DNA of 64,000 bases, taken from Firmicutes bacterium UBA3572 (lineage in GTDB: Bacteria; Bacillota; Desulfotomaculia; Desulfotomaculales; Desulforudaceae). A program made the position numbers and the translations under genes. Below, piece after piece: positions 17,016 through 26,112 of this stretch; positions within the stretch are counted from its first letter, which is position 1, and each line of letters opens with the position of its first letter. The notes below the pieces were generated by a model. It was not told the DNA's origin. It saw nothing but the letters and a program-made list of their open reading frames with translations, and ran no database searches. The stretch is taken from assembly GCA_002375985.1 (NCBI GenBank), contig DFNH01000012.1:1-64000 (forward strand), read 5' to 3'.

Positions 17016-19112
17016 ATGATTACAGCGATTCAAAAACGGGACGGGCGCACCGTAGCCTTCGATGCCGCGCGTATCACCAACGCCATTGCCAAGGCTTTCA
17101 AGGCTACAGGAGAGGCCCGGTGGGCAAACGACGATGCCGCCCCGGCCGTCACCCAGCGCGTCATCGAAGCCCTGGAAAACCGGGGCGTTACCGTGCCTAC
17201 CGTTGAAGAAGTGCAGGATCTGGTGGAGAAAAGCCTTATGGAGCTTGGCTATCATCAAACGGCCAAGGCCTACATACTCTACCGCGAGCAGCACCGGCAG
17301 ATGCGCGCTATGAAGTCCCTGGTAAACTGCAACCTGGTGGAGTCCTATCTCAACCGGGCGGACTGGCGCGTCGCCGAAAACGCAAATTCTTCCTTCTCTC
17401 TTCAGGGACTAAACAGCTATATCGCCAACACCGCCGCGGCCAGCTTCTGGCTGGAACGTATTTACCCTCCGGAAGTACGCCGGGCGCACCTGGAAGGCGA
17501 TTTCCATATCCACGACCTGGGCTACCTCAGCGTCTACTGCGCCGGATGGGATCTCAAACAGCTGCTGGCAGAAGGCTTCGGGGGCGTACCCAACCAGGTA
17601 TCATCCAGGCCGCCCAAACACTTTCGTTCCGCCCTGGGGCAGATGGTCAACTTCCTTTATACCCTTCAGGGGGAAGCTGCGGGTGCCCAGGCTTTTTCCA
17701 ACGTCGATACGCTGCTCGCTCCTTTCGTCCGTGCCGACAACCTGAGCTACGAGGGCGTCAGGCAGGCCATCCAGGAGTTTGTTTTCAACCTGAACGTGCC
17801 CACCCGGACGGGTTACCAGACACCGTTTACCAACATTACCATGGATCTGGACATTCCCGCTTTTATGAAAGACGAGCCTGCCGTGGTCGGCGGTCAAGAG
17901 CTGAATACTTGTTACGGGGACTATCAGGAAGAGGTACACATGATCAACGAGGCGTTCGCCGACGTGCTGCTGGAGGGCGACGCCTGCGGGCGGGGGTTTA
18001 CCTTCCCCATTCCGACTTACAATGTTTCGCCGGCGTTCACCTGGAAAGGACCGGTGGCCCAAAAACTCTTTGCCGTGGCGGCCAAGTACGGCACACCCTA
18101 CTTTGCCAACTTCATCAATTCCGACCTGCAGCCGGAAGATGTGCGGTCGATGTGCTGCCGCTTACGCATTAACAACAAAGAGCTTCTCAAGCGGGGCGGC
18201 GGGCTTTTCGGCGCCAGCCCGCTGACCGGTTCCATCGGGGTGGTGACCCTGAACCTGCCGCGCTTGGCTTATCTGGCCCAGGATGAACAGGACTTTTTTA
18301 CCCGCTTGGCCCATCTGGCTTCTATTGCGGTCACCTCCCTGGAAATCAAACGCCGCGTCCTGGAAAGGCTGACCGAAAACGGACTCTACCCCTACGCGCG
18401 CCGTTATCTGCAGGGAGTGAAGGAGAGAACGGGCAGTTTCTGGGGTAATCATTTTGCTACCCTGGGGCTGGTCGGAGCGGCCGAAGCGGCGAAAAACCTC
18501 CTCGGGAAAAGCATTGGGGAACCGGAAGGCCATAGCTTTGCCCAGCGCATCCTTGTTTTCCTGCGCGAATTTCTCGTCGGCGTCCAGGAGCGCACGGGCA
18601 ATCTTTACAACCTGGAGGCCACACCCGCCGAAGGCTGCTCCTACCGTTTGGCGCGTACGGACAAAAAGATGTTCCCGCGCATCCTCGTTGCCAACGAAGA
18701 GGATTGGCGCAAAGGCGCGGCGCCTTACTACACCAATTCCACCCAGTTGCCGGTGTATGAAACCGACGATGTGTTTGCCATGCTCGAACACCAGGAGCCG
18801 TTGCAAACGCTGTACACCGGCGGTACGGTGGCCCATATTTTCCTGGGTGAAGCCTTGCCCGACCCGGAAGGTTGCGCCGCACTGGTTCGTAAGGTGACCA
18901 CCAATTACCGGCTGCCCTACATATCGGTGACACCGACCTATTCGGTTTGCCCGAGCCACGGGTATGTGCGCGGGGAGCACCGGCAGTGTCCCCACTGCGG
19001 CGGTCCGACCGAGGTTTACTCCCGTATCGTGGGGTATTACCGCCCGGTCAGCCAGTGGAATGAAGGGAAAAAGGCCGAGTATAATCAGCGCAAGGTGTTT
19101 CAAGTAAATTAA
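17016..19112 (+). CDS. nrdD: Anaerobic (class III) ribonucleoside-triphosphate reductase
   Basis: Reduces NTPs to dNTPs under anaerobic conditions using a glycyl radical. The 698-residue protein has an N-terminal ATP-cone (about 1-90, starting ITAIQKRDGRTVAFD), the ten-stranded reductase barrel, a C-terminal zinc site (CPSHGY and CPHCGG) and the radical motif RIVGYYRPV with Gly673. The ATG follows GGGGAGGA. It forms a two-gene operon with the activase nrdG 13 bases downstream and is controlled by the upstream cobalamin riboswitch, so it is expected to be made when B12 is scarce. Confidence 0.96.
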   Translation: MITAIQKRDGRTVAFDAARITNAIAKAFKATGEARWANDDAAPAVTQRVIEALENRGVTVPTVEEVQDLVEKSLMELGYHQTAKAYILYREQHRQMRAMKSLVNCNLVESYLNRADWRVAENANSSFSLQGLNSYIANTAAASFWLERIYPPEVRRAHLEGDFHIHDLGYLSVYCAGWDLKQLLAEGFGGVPNQVSSRPPKHFRSALGQMVNFLYTLQGEAAGAQAFSNVDTLLAPFVRADNLSYEGVRQAIQEFVFNLNVPTRTGYQTPFTNITMDLDIPAFMKDEPAVVGGQELNTCYGDYQEEVHMINEAFADVLLEGDACGRGFTFPIPTYNVSPAFTWKGPVAQKLFAVAAKYGTPYFANFINSDLQPEDVRSMCCRLRINNKELLKRGGGLFGASPLTGSIGVVTLNLPRLAYLAQDEQDFFTRLAHLASIAVTSLEIKRRVLERLTENGLYPYARRYLQGVKERTGSFWGNHFATLGLVGAAEAAKNLLGKSIGEPEGHSFAQRILVFLREFLVGVQERTGNLYNLEATPAEGCSYRLARTDKKMFPRILVANEEDWRKGAAPYYTNSTQLPVYETDDVFAMLEHQEPLQTLYTGGTVAHIFLGEALPDPEGCAALVRKVTTNYRLPYISVTPTYSVCPSHGYVRGEHRQCPHCGGPTEVYSRIVGYYRPVSQWNEGKKAEYNQRKVFQVN

Positions 19113-19125
19113 GGATCAGCAGATA

Positions 19126-19794
19126 ATGATCGCGTGTGCCGGTTTCAACAAGCTGTCGCTGGTAGATTGGCCGGGTAAGGTCGCGGCTGTGGTTTTTCTG
19201 CGGCCGTGCAATTTCCGCTGCCCGTGGTGCCACAATCCCGATCTGGTGGAACCCTCGCGATTTACCGCACCGGTACCGGTAGAGAATATTCTCCCATACC
19301 TCCGCCGGTACCGGGGCATGTTGGACGGCCTGGTCGTTACCGGCGGCGAGCCCACCCTTTTCCCCGACTTAACTCTATTGCTGTCCCTAGTACATGAACT
19401 CGGCTTGCCGGTAAAGCTCGACACCAACGGTTCCCACCCGGAACTTGTCCGCCGTTTATTGGACGAGCGCCTGGTAGATACCGTCGCCGTTGACTATAAA
19501 CTACCCTTGCGACTATATGAAGATCTGGTAAACGCCAGGAACCCCGAACGGGTAGCCGAGACCATTGACATCGTCTTGGACCGCGGGTGCGGCCATGTAC
19601 GCACCACCGTGGTGCCTGGCCTGCACACCAGGGAACTGCTGGCAGAAATGGTCAGAGCCTTTCCAGGTCTGAATCAGAACAATTACCGTCTGCAGCCCTT
19701 CCGTCCCGGCAATTGCCTCGATCCGAAATACAACGGTCTCCCTCCGGCTACAGCGGCGGAAATTGAGCGCCTTAGCAAAGAGATCTGGACATAA
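19126..19794 (+). CDS. nrdG: Anaerobic ribonucleotide reductase activating protein (radical SAM)
   Basis: Generates the glycyl radical on NrdD by reductive cleavage of S-adenosylmethionine on a [4Fe-4S] cluster. The 222-residue protein carries the radical SAM motif CNFRCPWCHN (residues about 27-36), GGEP near residue 72 for SAM binding, and a typical short barrel. It belongs to the longer NrdG2/PflA-like subgroup. It is translated from an ATG 13 bases after nrdD. Confidence 0.92.
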   Translation: MIACAGFNKLSLVDWPGKVAAVVFLRPCNFRCPWCHNPDLVEPSRFTAPVPVENILPYLRRYRGMLDGLVVTGGEPTLFPDLTLLLSLVHELGLPVKLDTNGSHPELVRRLLDERLVDTVAVDYKLPLRLYEDLVNARNPERVAETIDIVLDRGCGHVRTTVVPGLHTRELLAEMVRAFPGLNQNNYRLQPFRPGNCLDPKYNGLPPATAAEIERLSKEIWT

Positions 19795-19797
19795 CCC

Positions 19798-20601
19798 TCA
19801 GGCACCCCGGCTCCGGTATACCTCAAGCTGCAGCGCGCCGTCCGCGTCGAACATCCGCCGGTAGGACAACCCCACCAGGATCAGACAGCCGATGGCCACG
19901 GCAGCGGCAATCATCAGCATTACCACGATCTGGTAACGCACCGCCTCCTGCGGGTCCACCCCGCCCAGAATCTGCCCGGTCATCATCCCGGGCAGACTGA
20001 CCAGGCCCACCACCATGAGGGAATTGATGGTCGGGGTCATTCCGGCCCGCACCGCCTCGCGGACACAATCCCGGACCGCCTCCCAGGGGGTGGCGCCCAG
20101 CGCCAGCAAAGCTTCCACCTCGCCCCGCCGCGCGCGCGTTTCGGCATAGAGGCGGTCTACCGCCAAGGCAATGCCGTTCATGGAGTTACCCAAGATCAAG
20201 CCGAAGATCGGAATCACGATTCGGGCGGCGTACCAGGGCTCGGGACCGATGATGAGCTGGGTAACCAGCGTCCCCACCAAGAAGGTGCTGGCGACCAGCG
20301 ACACAAAGGCCAGCACCGTGGTCCCCGGGGGAATACCGGTGGAGCGCCGCACGGCCGCCCGGGCGGCGACATAGCACATCAGCAGTACCAGCACTAAAAC
20401 CACGGCCAGGCTGTCATAAGCGAATATGTAATTGAGTGTGTAACCGATCAGGGTCAGTTGCACAAAGGTACGGACCGTACCCCAAAGGAGCGGCTTCAAC
20501 AAGCCCAGCCGGAGTCCCGCCGAAACGGCCCCGGCAATCAACACCAGCAAAATACTTAGCGCCAGCTGAAAATCGGAGATGGGAATGACCGCGGCCTCCA
20601 T
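19798..20601 (-). CDS. fetB: FetB/UPF0014-type ABC transporter permease
   Basis: Membrane subunit of a probable iron or metal export ABC transporter. About 267 residues with seven or more hydrophobic helices and the conserved UPF0014 signature ALLALGATPWEAVRDCVREA, followed by TPTINSLMVVGLVSLPGMMTG. AGGTGG precedes the ATG at 20601; a GTG at 20610 is possible. It lies directly after its ATPase gene (19 bases). In E. coli FetAB exports iron and helps against oxidative stress; the substrate here is inferred only from homology. Confidence 0.85.
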   Translation of the reverse strand: MEAAVIPISDFQLALSILLVLIAGAVSAGLRLGLLKPLLWGTVRTFVQLTLIGYTLNYIFAYDSLAVVLVLVLLMCYVAARAAVRRSTGIPPGTTVLAFVSLVASTFLVGTLVTQLIIGPEPWYAARIVIPIFGLILGNSMNGIALAVDRLYAETRARRGEVEALLALGATPWEAVRDCVREAVRAGMTPTINSLMVVGLVSLPGMMTGQILGGVDPQEAVRYQIVVMLMIAAAVAIGCLILVGLSYRRMFDADGALQLEVYRSRGA

Positions 20602-20619
20602 ACACGCCACCTAACTAAC

Positions 20620-21300
20620 TTAAAGGATTGTAGAGTTTTCCGCCGGGCCGGGGCGGCCGATTTCAAGGAAATCCGCATCCGGCAGCCACTGCCAAACGTA
20701 TTCGTCGTGGCTGATCAATACCGCCCCACGCTCCGGCCCTTCACCGAGCCAGCGGCGCAAAAGGTTACAAAAACCCCCGACGGCTTCCCGGTCCAGCGCC
20801 GCGGTAGGCTCGTCCAGCAACAGCACCGTTGGGTCGGCCAATAGCGCCCTGATAAAGGCCACGCGGGCCGCTTCCCCTCCCGACAGAAACCGCGCGTCCT
20901 GTTCCAGGAGGGCGGGCGCGAGCAGCAGCGCCTGCATTGCTTCCTGAGCCCAAGCGGCGTCGAACCGGCCCCGTTTAACCCTAACGCTCAGCTGAAACGG
21001 CCGGGCCAGATTGTCCCGAACCGTCCCCTCGAACATGGCTGGTTGCTGGGCGACGTAACAAACCGCGGTGCGCCAAGCGATCGGTGAGAAGGAGCGCCAG
21101 TGACGACCGTCCAGCCAGACATCACCCTCATGGCAGGGGTACAGGCGGGCCAACACCCGGAGCAGGGTGGTCTTCCCCGAACCCGAAGGGCCGCGAACCA
21201 ACAGAACCCGCCCCTGCTCCAACGCGCCGGAAACCGTCACCGTTCTGTTGTCCATCCCCACCCCGAAAGATAATCCGGCAAACCTGAACCAGGCCGACAA
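20620..21300 (-). CDS. fetA: FetA-type ABC transporter ATPase
   Basis: ATPase partner of FetB. About 226 residues with Walker A GPSGSGKTT, Q-loop, signature LSGGEAARVAFIRALL and Walker B VLLLDEPTAALD. The TTG at 21300 is preferred because GGGAGG lies eight bases upstream and the family begins at this point (SAWFRFAGLSFGV); the open frame runs on to 21393 without a better site. Co-transcribed with fetB. Confidence 0.85.
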   Translation of the reverse strand: MSAWFRFAGLSFGVGMDNRTVTVSGALEQGRVLLVRGPSGSGKTTLLRVLARLYPCHEGDVWLDGRHWRSFSPIAWRTAVCYVAQQPAMFEGTVRDNLARPFQLSVRVKRGRFDAAWAQEAMQALLLAPALLEQDARFLSGGEAARVAFIRALLADPTVLLLDEPTAALDREAVGGFCNLLRRWLGEGPERGAVLISHDEYVWQWLPDADFLEIGRPGPAENSTIL

Positions 21301-21423
21301 TGAGCTGCCTCCCAACGCAAAACGTTGCACAACTTTTCCCCGCACTGTCATTATGCTGCTTTTACCCGGTGCGGTCAAACCATGCAGCCGCATCTTCCGG
21401 CCCGGAACGCACTATGAGTAAAA

Positions 21424-21860
21424 TAGTTCCGGGCAAATGAGGTTCGGGGAGGGGGTCAAGGTACATACCGGCTGGTGTCGGCGGCAAGGAAAAAAGAGGC
21501 CGGATTACTCTCTGGTGGACAAACTATATCACCGGAGGTGCGGGAGAAAGGGAGCAAGGTTTTCTGGGAGAACGTGCGCAGTCGAGTAGCGCGAAAGTAC
21601 CGGGACATTGACCGGGTCCCGGTGATGATTAACGGTACCGAGACCCCGTGGTGGGCGGGTTGGTCAAGGACGTCACCGAAGTGATCGCCAGCGGTATCAA
21701 GCGCGGCCAGGGTGTTTTCTAGCCAACTGCAAGTTTAATCCGCTCGGGCTGTGAATCGAATCAAGGGGATCTCGTTCTCACCATAACCTACCGGCCAGCA
21801 CCACTTCCGGGAAGAAAAACCGCCCGGAACCTGTTGATTCGCTCCGCCCGTCGCACTATG
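21424..21860 (+). other. Non-coding stretch with an unrecognised coding fragment
   Basis: Between fetA and the ldh promoter a frame from about 21535 reads protein-like sequence (REKGSKVFWENVRSRVARKY, DIDRVPVMINGTE) and then, after a shift, GLVKDVTEVIASGIKRGQGVF with a stop at 21720. This looks like the remains of a gene, but I cannot place the family. Bases 21402-21436 also contain an inverted repeat CCCGGAAC/GTTCCGGG. Nothing else is seen. Confidence 0.35.
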
Positions 21861-21890
21861 TTGACCCCTCCTGTATTATTACCGTATACT
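21861..21890 (+). promoter_or_regulatory. Sigma-A promoter of ldh
   Basis: TTGACC (21861-21866), 18-base spacer, TATACT (21885-21890), about 78 bases before the ldh start. Confidence 0.65.
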
Positions 21891-21967
21891 GCACTTAAGT
21901 ATTTACTCTCTGGAGGGTTGTTATTCCTGTCGCCTCCGGGAAAGAATAGCCGAAGGGGTGTATTCAT

Positions 21968-22900
21968 ATGGCCGTAAAAATAGTGATCATCGGCGCTGGG
22001 GCCGTGGGAGCAGCGGTGGCTTACAGTCTGGTTACCGCAAACTTAGCCAACGAAGTTGTATTGATTGACATCGACCGGGCCCGGGCCGAAGGAGAGGCAA
22101 TGGATATCGCCGACGGTACGCCTTTCACCGGGCCGGTCAGGATTTACGCCGGTGATTATGAGGATTGCCGGGACGCCCTGGTTATTGTTTTTGCTGCCGG
22201 TGCGAACCAACGTCCGGGGGAAACCCGCCTGGATTTGGCTGCGCGTAACCTCCGGGTGGTGCGGGATGTGACCGATCGGCTGTTGCGGCACTGGAGCGGC
22301 GGGGTATTATTGATGGTAACCAATCCGGTTGACGTGTTGACCTACGCTGCCCTGCGGTTCTCCGGATTGCCGGAGCACGCCGTCATCGGTTCGGGAACTG
22401 TCTTGGACAGTGCCCGGTTCCGCCATCTGCTGAGCCGGCATTGCCGGGTGGATGCCCGGAATGTACACGCCTATGTGCTGGGAGAGCATGGTGATTCGCA
22501 GGTGTTTCTTTGGAGCCGGGCGGCTATCGCCGGAATCCACGTGGACGAGTTTTGTGACCGGACCGGTGTACCCAGACCCGACCGGCAGCAGCTTACCGAT
22601 CAGGTACGAAGAGCAGCGTCCGAGATAATCTCCCGCAAAGGCGCGACCTATTACGGGGTTAGTCTTTGTGTACGGCGGATTTGCGAGGCGATTGTGCGTG
22701 ACCAGCAAAGTGTGTTGACGGTGTCCGGGCTGGTACAAGGGTACTACGCCATTACCGATACGTCGTTCAGTCTGCCTACGGTTGTGGGCCGTAAAGGACG
22801 CCTTAAAGTACTCGATCTGCCTCTGGACGACGATGAGGAAAAAGCCCTTCGCCATTCCGCTGGCGTTCTGCGACAAGTGCTACGGGAGAACGGGCTGTAA
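21968..22900 (+). CDS. ldh: L-lactate dehydrogenase
   Basis: NAD-dependent interconversion of pyruvate and lactate in the cytoplasm. The 310-residue protein has the Rossmann motif GAGAVG (residues 9-14), the specificity loop AGANQRPGETRLDL in which Gln occupies the position that is Arg in malate dehydrogenases, the substrate Arg in NPVDVLTYAALRFSG context, and the catalytic His in GEHGDSQ. This favours lactate over malate, though some family members are promiscuous. GAAGGGGTG precedes the ATG. Single gene with its own promoter. Confidence 0.87.
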   Translation: MAVKIVIIGAGAVGAAVAYSLVTANLANEVVLIDIDRARAEGEAMDIADGTPFTGPVRIYAGDYEDCRDALVIVFAAGANQRPGETRLDLAARNLRVVRDVTDRLLRHWSGGVLLMVTNPVDVLTYAALRFSGLPEHAVIGSGTVLDSARFRHLLSRHCRVDARNVHAYVLGEHGDSQVFLWSRAAIAGIHVDEFCDRTGVPRPDRQQLTDQVRRAASEIISRKGATYYGVSLCVRRICEAIVRDQQSVLTVSGLVQGYYAITDTSFSLPTVVGRKGRLKVLDLPLDDDEEKALRHSAGVLRQVLRENGL

Positions 22901-23097
22901 GGGCTGTGAATCGTACCGTGTCAACCCTGTTTACATAAAAATCTAACTTTGGATCACCTCCCACAGCTTCGTTCAGCCAGGGGCCAGGAGGGCATCCTGG
23001 CCATACGCCTCTTGGAAGCCGGATGAGCGGAAGAACCTGAGCGCGCCTATTCACTTTAACTCCCGCGCGCACGCGTTTTGCCGCCAGAATTCGGCAA

Positions 23098-23450
23098 GCA
23101 CGACTGCGATCCTTTTGGAGCTTTTGAATGATCAGCTCTTTGAAAAGCGTGACAAGCAGCGTTATCGTGTCCGGGAGCGGGTATCCCGGGAGGGAGAAAC
23201 GCTGGTGGGGCCGTGAGTTTCAGGCAGCGGGCAGATGCGGACACGGAGACCGGCCAAACCGTCTATCTGCCGGATGAAGCTTTGAAACTGCCGCCTCGCC
23301 AGAGAGTGGCGCCGGAACTGGCCGCCGTCTTGGTGGAATTGGGGTTTTGGGTCCCTCTTACCGTGAGGCTCGCAATGCGGTTACCGGACTCTTTGGGAAA
23401 AGGCCGGTCGGCCACGAAAGGTGGCGGCCGCGACACCCAGAGAGCCGTGC
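23098..23450 (+). pseudogene. ISLre2-family (UPF0236) transposase remnant
   Basis: Two overlapping frames together give the N-terminal part of an ISLre2-type transposase: LLNDQLFEKRDKQRYRVRER, REGETLVGP, then after a frameshift VSFRQRADADTETGQTVYL and PDEALKLPPRQRVAPEL. The catalytic DDE part is absent. The block lies between two repeats (23056-23106 and 23503-23577) that recur together near 11.5 kb, probably parts of the original element's ends. Bases 22901-23097 hold no gene. Confidence 0.6.
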
Positions 23451-23502
23451 AATTTGGATTGGTAAGGCTGCTGTACTTTTCTCTGGCAAGGCTCAAAGCA
23501 CT

Positions 23503-23577
23503 CCCAAAACCAGTTCTAACCTGAAAACAGTTTCTCACTTCGGTCAGCCGGCAATCGACCCGAATTGTCTTGACAGT
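23503..23577 (+). repeat. Second copy of the 75-base ISLre2-associated repeat
   Basis: Matches 11574-11648 with one difference (GGCAATCG here, GGCCATCG there). It ends 19 bases before the -35 box of the tRNA gene. Confidence 0.8.
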
Positions 23578-23596
23578 CACCCCCAAACTCGATTTC

Positions 23597-23625
23597 TTGC
23601 CTCGCACCTTGAGTTGTGGTAGAAT
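23597..23625 (+). promoter_or_regulatory. Promoter of the tRNA gene
   Basis: TTGCCT (23597-23602), 17-base spacer, TAGAAT (23620-23625), 29 bases before the tRNA 5' end. Confidence 0.55.
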
Positions 23626-23653
23626 GATTTCGGTGGACCGATCCGCCTCATCC

Positions 23654-23729
23654 GGGCCCGTAGCTCAGATGGGAGAGCGCTTGACTCGCATTCAAGAGGT
23701 CAGGGGTTCGATTCCCCTCGGGTCCACCA
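23654..23729 (+). tRNA. tRNA-Ala (anticodon CGC)
   Basis: A full cloverleaf: acceptor GGGCCCG/CGGGTCC, D-arm GCTC/GAGC, anticodon stem CTTGA/TCAAG with loop CTCGCAT (anticodon CGC), T-arm AGGGG/CCCCT with TTCGATT, and an encoded CCA end. The acceptor has a G3-U70 pair, the alanine identity element, which confirms the assignment. A degenerate integrase lies 120 bases downstream on the opposite strand. Confidence 0.95.
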
Positions 23730-23849
23730 ATAAAATCAAGGATTTCAGGGGTTCGTTGAACCCGTGCAGCGGGAGGGTTTGCAACCATTTGGCAACCGTG
23801 GGCAAATCCTCTCCGTTTTTTTGTCCTATCTGCGGCGTCATAGTTCAGC

Positions 23850-24045
23850 AGCGCTTCTTCTGCATGCCGGGCAGCACGTGCCCGTACACCTTCAGGGTGA
23901 ACGCCTCGCTGGCGTGTCCCAGGATCTCCCCGACACGACCTTGACGTTCACGCCGTCCCTGAGCACATCGTGGCGGCGGTGTGCCGCAGGTCGTGGAACC
24001 GGAAGTCCCGCAGCCCCGCCCGCCCCGGTTCGACAGTGGCTAGAT
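23850..24045 (-). pseudogene. Tyrosine recombinase (phage integrase) C-terminal remnant
   Basis: The minus strand encodes the integrase box: FRFHDLRHTAATM (Arg and His of the active site), then after a frameshift LRDGVNVKVVS, ILGHASEAFTLKVYGHVLPG with the nucleophile Tyr. The N-terminal half and an intact frame are missing. Location next to a tRNA 3' end is the usual arrangement for a prophage or integrative element that used the tRNA as attachment site. TCAGGGGTTCG of the T-arm recurs at 23743-23753, but a true att core was not established. Confidence 0.7.
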
Positions 24046-24123
24046 AAACCGATGGCGCAACAAGGCTTCCCCCAGGGGTTGCGGGGGATAGGAAAATTAT
24101 AGGTGTTTATCTAGGTCCAAGGG

Positions 24124-24562
24124 CTACTTAAAAGAAGTGATGGCCAGCATTTTCGGAGGTTCCGAGATTTTCAGGGCCTTAAACAATTCCTTTTGAATTA
24201 GCGTGATTTTGTTGCGCTGGAGCACACGCCCCGATGGGAACACGAATTCGCCTGCGTGCATCCGCTCCAGGTGTGTGCGGATGGCTCTCCAGGTTTGTCC
24301 CGTTTTGTTCTCGGCTACCCGGATCAAGAGCAGAGCCAACCAACAGAGCAGCACGTGCGTGCAGATCCGGTCCTCCAGACGGTGGTACACGGGGCGCAGT
24401 TCCAGGGTACGCTTCAGGGTGCGAAAGGCATCCTCCACCTGAAGCAACTGTTTGTAGCCGAGGGCCACATCCTCCGGGGAGATAGTGTCATCCGAAGTGC
24501 GCAGGAGGTACTTACCGTCCAGCCGTTTCTCAGCCCGAGGGAGCCCTGGACCGGTTGGTTAA
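24124..24562 (-). pseudogene. IS1634/IS4-type transposase C-terminal fragment
   Basis: An open frame of about 145 codons without a proper start: RAEKRLDGKYLLRTSDDTIS, then LGYKQLLQVEDAFRTLKRTL and LEDRICTHVLLCWLALLLIR. This is the C-terminal part of a DDE transposase including the YREI-like VEDAFRTLK helix that carries the final Glu. The N-terminal two thirds are absent. Confidence 0.7.
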
Positions 24563-24701
24563 CAGTGCTCACCACGTCTTGATGCTCGGCAAGAGCTACC
24601 GGCCCCTGTGCCGGCCCGACGGAGGCAAGAACCTGATCACCTTTGATGACTCGGGTAGCCAAGACCAGGAGGTGATGGCAAAACCCTCACCACCTACCCC
24701 C

Positions 24702-24878
24702 TCAGACTCGAGGTCTTGGCAGCAGGAATGGGCCGCGGGCGGGTCTGTACCGCGGCATCTCGGCGCTGGCCAGGGCCTTGCGCACCGACTGGCGGGAAAT
24801 GCCGGGATTGCGCGTAATCTTACGGATAGACCACCCTTCCAGGTAATGCTTCTTTCTGATAAACTCAATATCGGCCAT
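24702..24878 (-). pseudogene. istA: IS21 transposase IstA N-terminal fragment
   Basis: Begins at an ATG with ADIEFIRKKHYLEGWSIRKI followed by a helix-turn-helix (GISRQSVRKALAS) and AEMPRYRP, the standard start of IstA. The frame is truncated after about 58 codons. On the plus strand, bases 24555-24640 read NSAHHVLMLGKSYRP, which resembles an IstB C-terminus but in the wrong orientation, suggesting rearranged IS21 pieces. Confidence 0.65.
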
Positions 24879-24939
24879 CTTGAGCAAGTCCTTTTCCTCC
24901 CGTAAGCCAAGTGTTTCAACTTAAGCTTTAGAGGATGGG

Positions 24940-25010
24940 GTTCTCAGGGTGGTCAACTTTTTCATTAGCGTCAGGGGCCAAACTGGTCAACTTTTATGTT
25001 AGCGAACACG
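24940..25010. mobile_element. Terminal repeats of an IS21-type element
   Basis: Two spaced copies of a TGGTCAACTTTT-containing motif occur (GTGGTCAACTTTTTCATTAGCG at about 24950 and CTGGTCAACTTTTATGTTAGCG at about 24983). Multiple terminal repeats of this form lie outside istA in IS21 elements, so this is the left end of the element that left the istA fragment. Confidence 0.6.
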
Positions 25011-25208
25011 CTGATCACCTGACGGAACACCGCAGGCTGACTCAGGGCCAACTCCTGGCCCGCCCGGGAGCAACTCCGGTGTCTGGCCACCGCGTAAAAC
25101 ACCCGCAATTGATTCAGTGGAAAATCTTCCATAGTTCTCCGCACCGTTATTACTCGGAGTCATATTTATTGTGCAAACTATGCATTTGCCTTATATTAAC
25201 CACGTGTT

Positions 25209-26106
25209 ATGCCACAAATCCGGCTGACTTCGTACTCCCCGGGCTCCTCCGGCTGAGCGTGCAAGATCGGCCAGGCCGACCTGGCGCACTTGTTGCGCTG
25301 CTTACCTTCTCTAACCGGTTCCAATTTCCTGGCAGGGCGGGAAGGAGCTGCCGCTGTGTACCGGCTCAGCGACGAACTGGCCCTGGCGCAAACCATAGAC
25401 TAAATCACCCCGGTGGTAAACGACCCTTATACCTTCAGACAGATTGCCGCCGCCAATGCCCTGAGTGACATTTACGCCATTGAGCGGCTCTCCGATACTG
25501 GTGCCAAACATAGTCGGCTTTCCCAATCAGAGCATCTCCCTGCGCATTCTGGAAGATACCCTCGCGGCAGCGCCGACAAGGCAGCCGAAGCCGGGATATT
25601 AATCGCGGGAGGACATTCGATCACCGACCACGCCCCAAAGTACGGTCTGTGCGTGACCGGCTTCGTAAATCCGCGGTGTATGGTTACCCGCCCTGGAGCA
25701 CGGGTGGACGATGTTCTTGTTCTGACCAAGCCCCTGGGGATAGGGGTGATTACCACGGCGGTACAGCTTACGACCACTCTCAACCGCGAAGCGGCGGAGG
25801 CCACAGTCAAGCGTGCACGCCGCCACGGACGTCACCAGCTTCGGCCTGTGTTGGAGCACCTGCGGGAAATGCTGTTGGCTGGCGGCGTGGGTGCGCGGAT
25901 AGCAGCGGGGCACATCCGGTGATACCAGGTGTACTGCACTGGTACGGGCCGGGGTGGTGGCCGGAGGCACCCATAACGATTACCGCTACCTACGCGACCT
26001 GGTCGATTTTAGATCCCCGTCTCAAGGAGGAGACCCGCCTGATCCTTTGTGATCCCCACTGGTCTACTCCAACAAACCCGCCGGTCCGGGCTGACGGAAC
26101 CTTTGC
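25209..26106 (+). pseudogene. selD: Decayed selenophosphate synthetase with UGA at the catalytic position
   Basis: The start ATG at 25209 gives MPQIRLTSYSPGSSG, then TGA (25254-25256), then ACKIGQADLAHLL. SelD enzymes have Cys or selenocysteine exactly here, two residues before the CK pair, so TGA most likely encoded Sec. Further on TPVVNDPYTFRQIAAANALS and DKAAEAGILIAGGHSITDHA, KYGLCVTGFVNP and DVLVLTKPLGIGVITTAV are unmistakable SelD. A TAA at about 25400 replaces a conserved residue, and at least two frameshifts occur (about 25490 and 25560), with a heavily damaged C-terminus near LILCDPHWS. The gene is dead; an intact selD may exist elsewhere. Confidence 0.85.
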
Positions 26107-26112
26107 GCTGTG

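Noticed and set aside
24555..24660. IstB C-terminal fragment on the plus strand
   Set aside because: NSAHHVLMLGKSYRP is suggestive, but orientation is opposite to istA and the match is too short for a separate entry.
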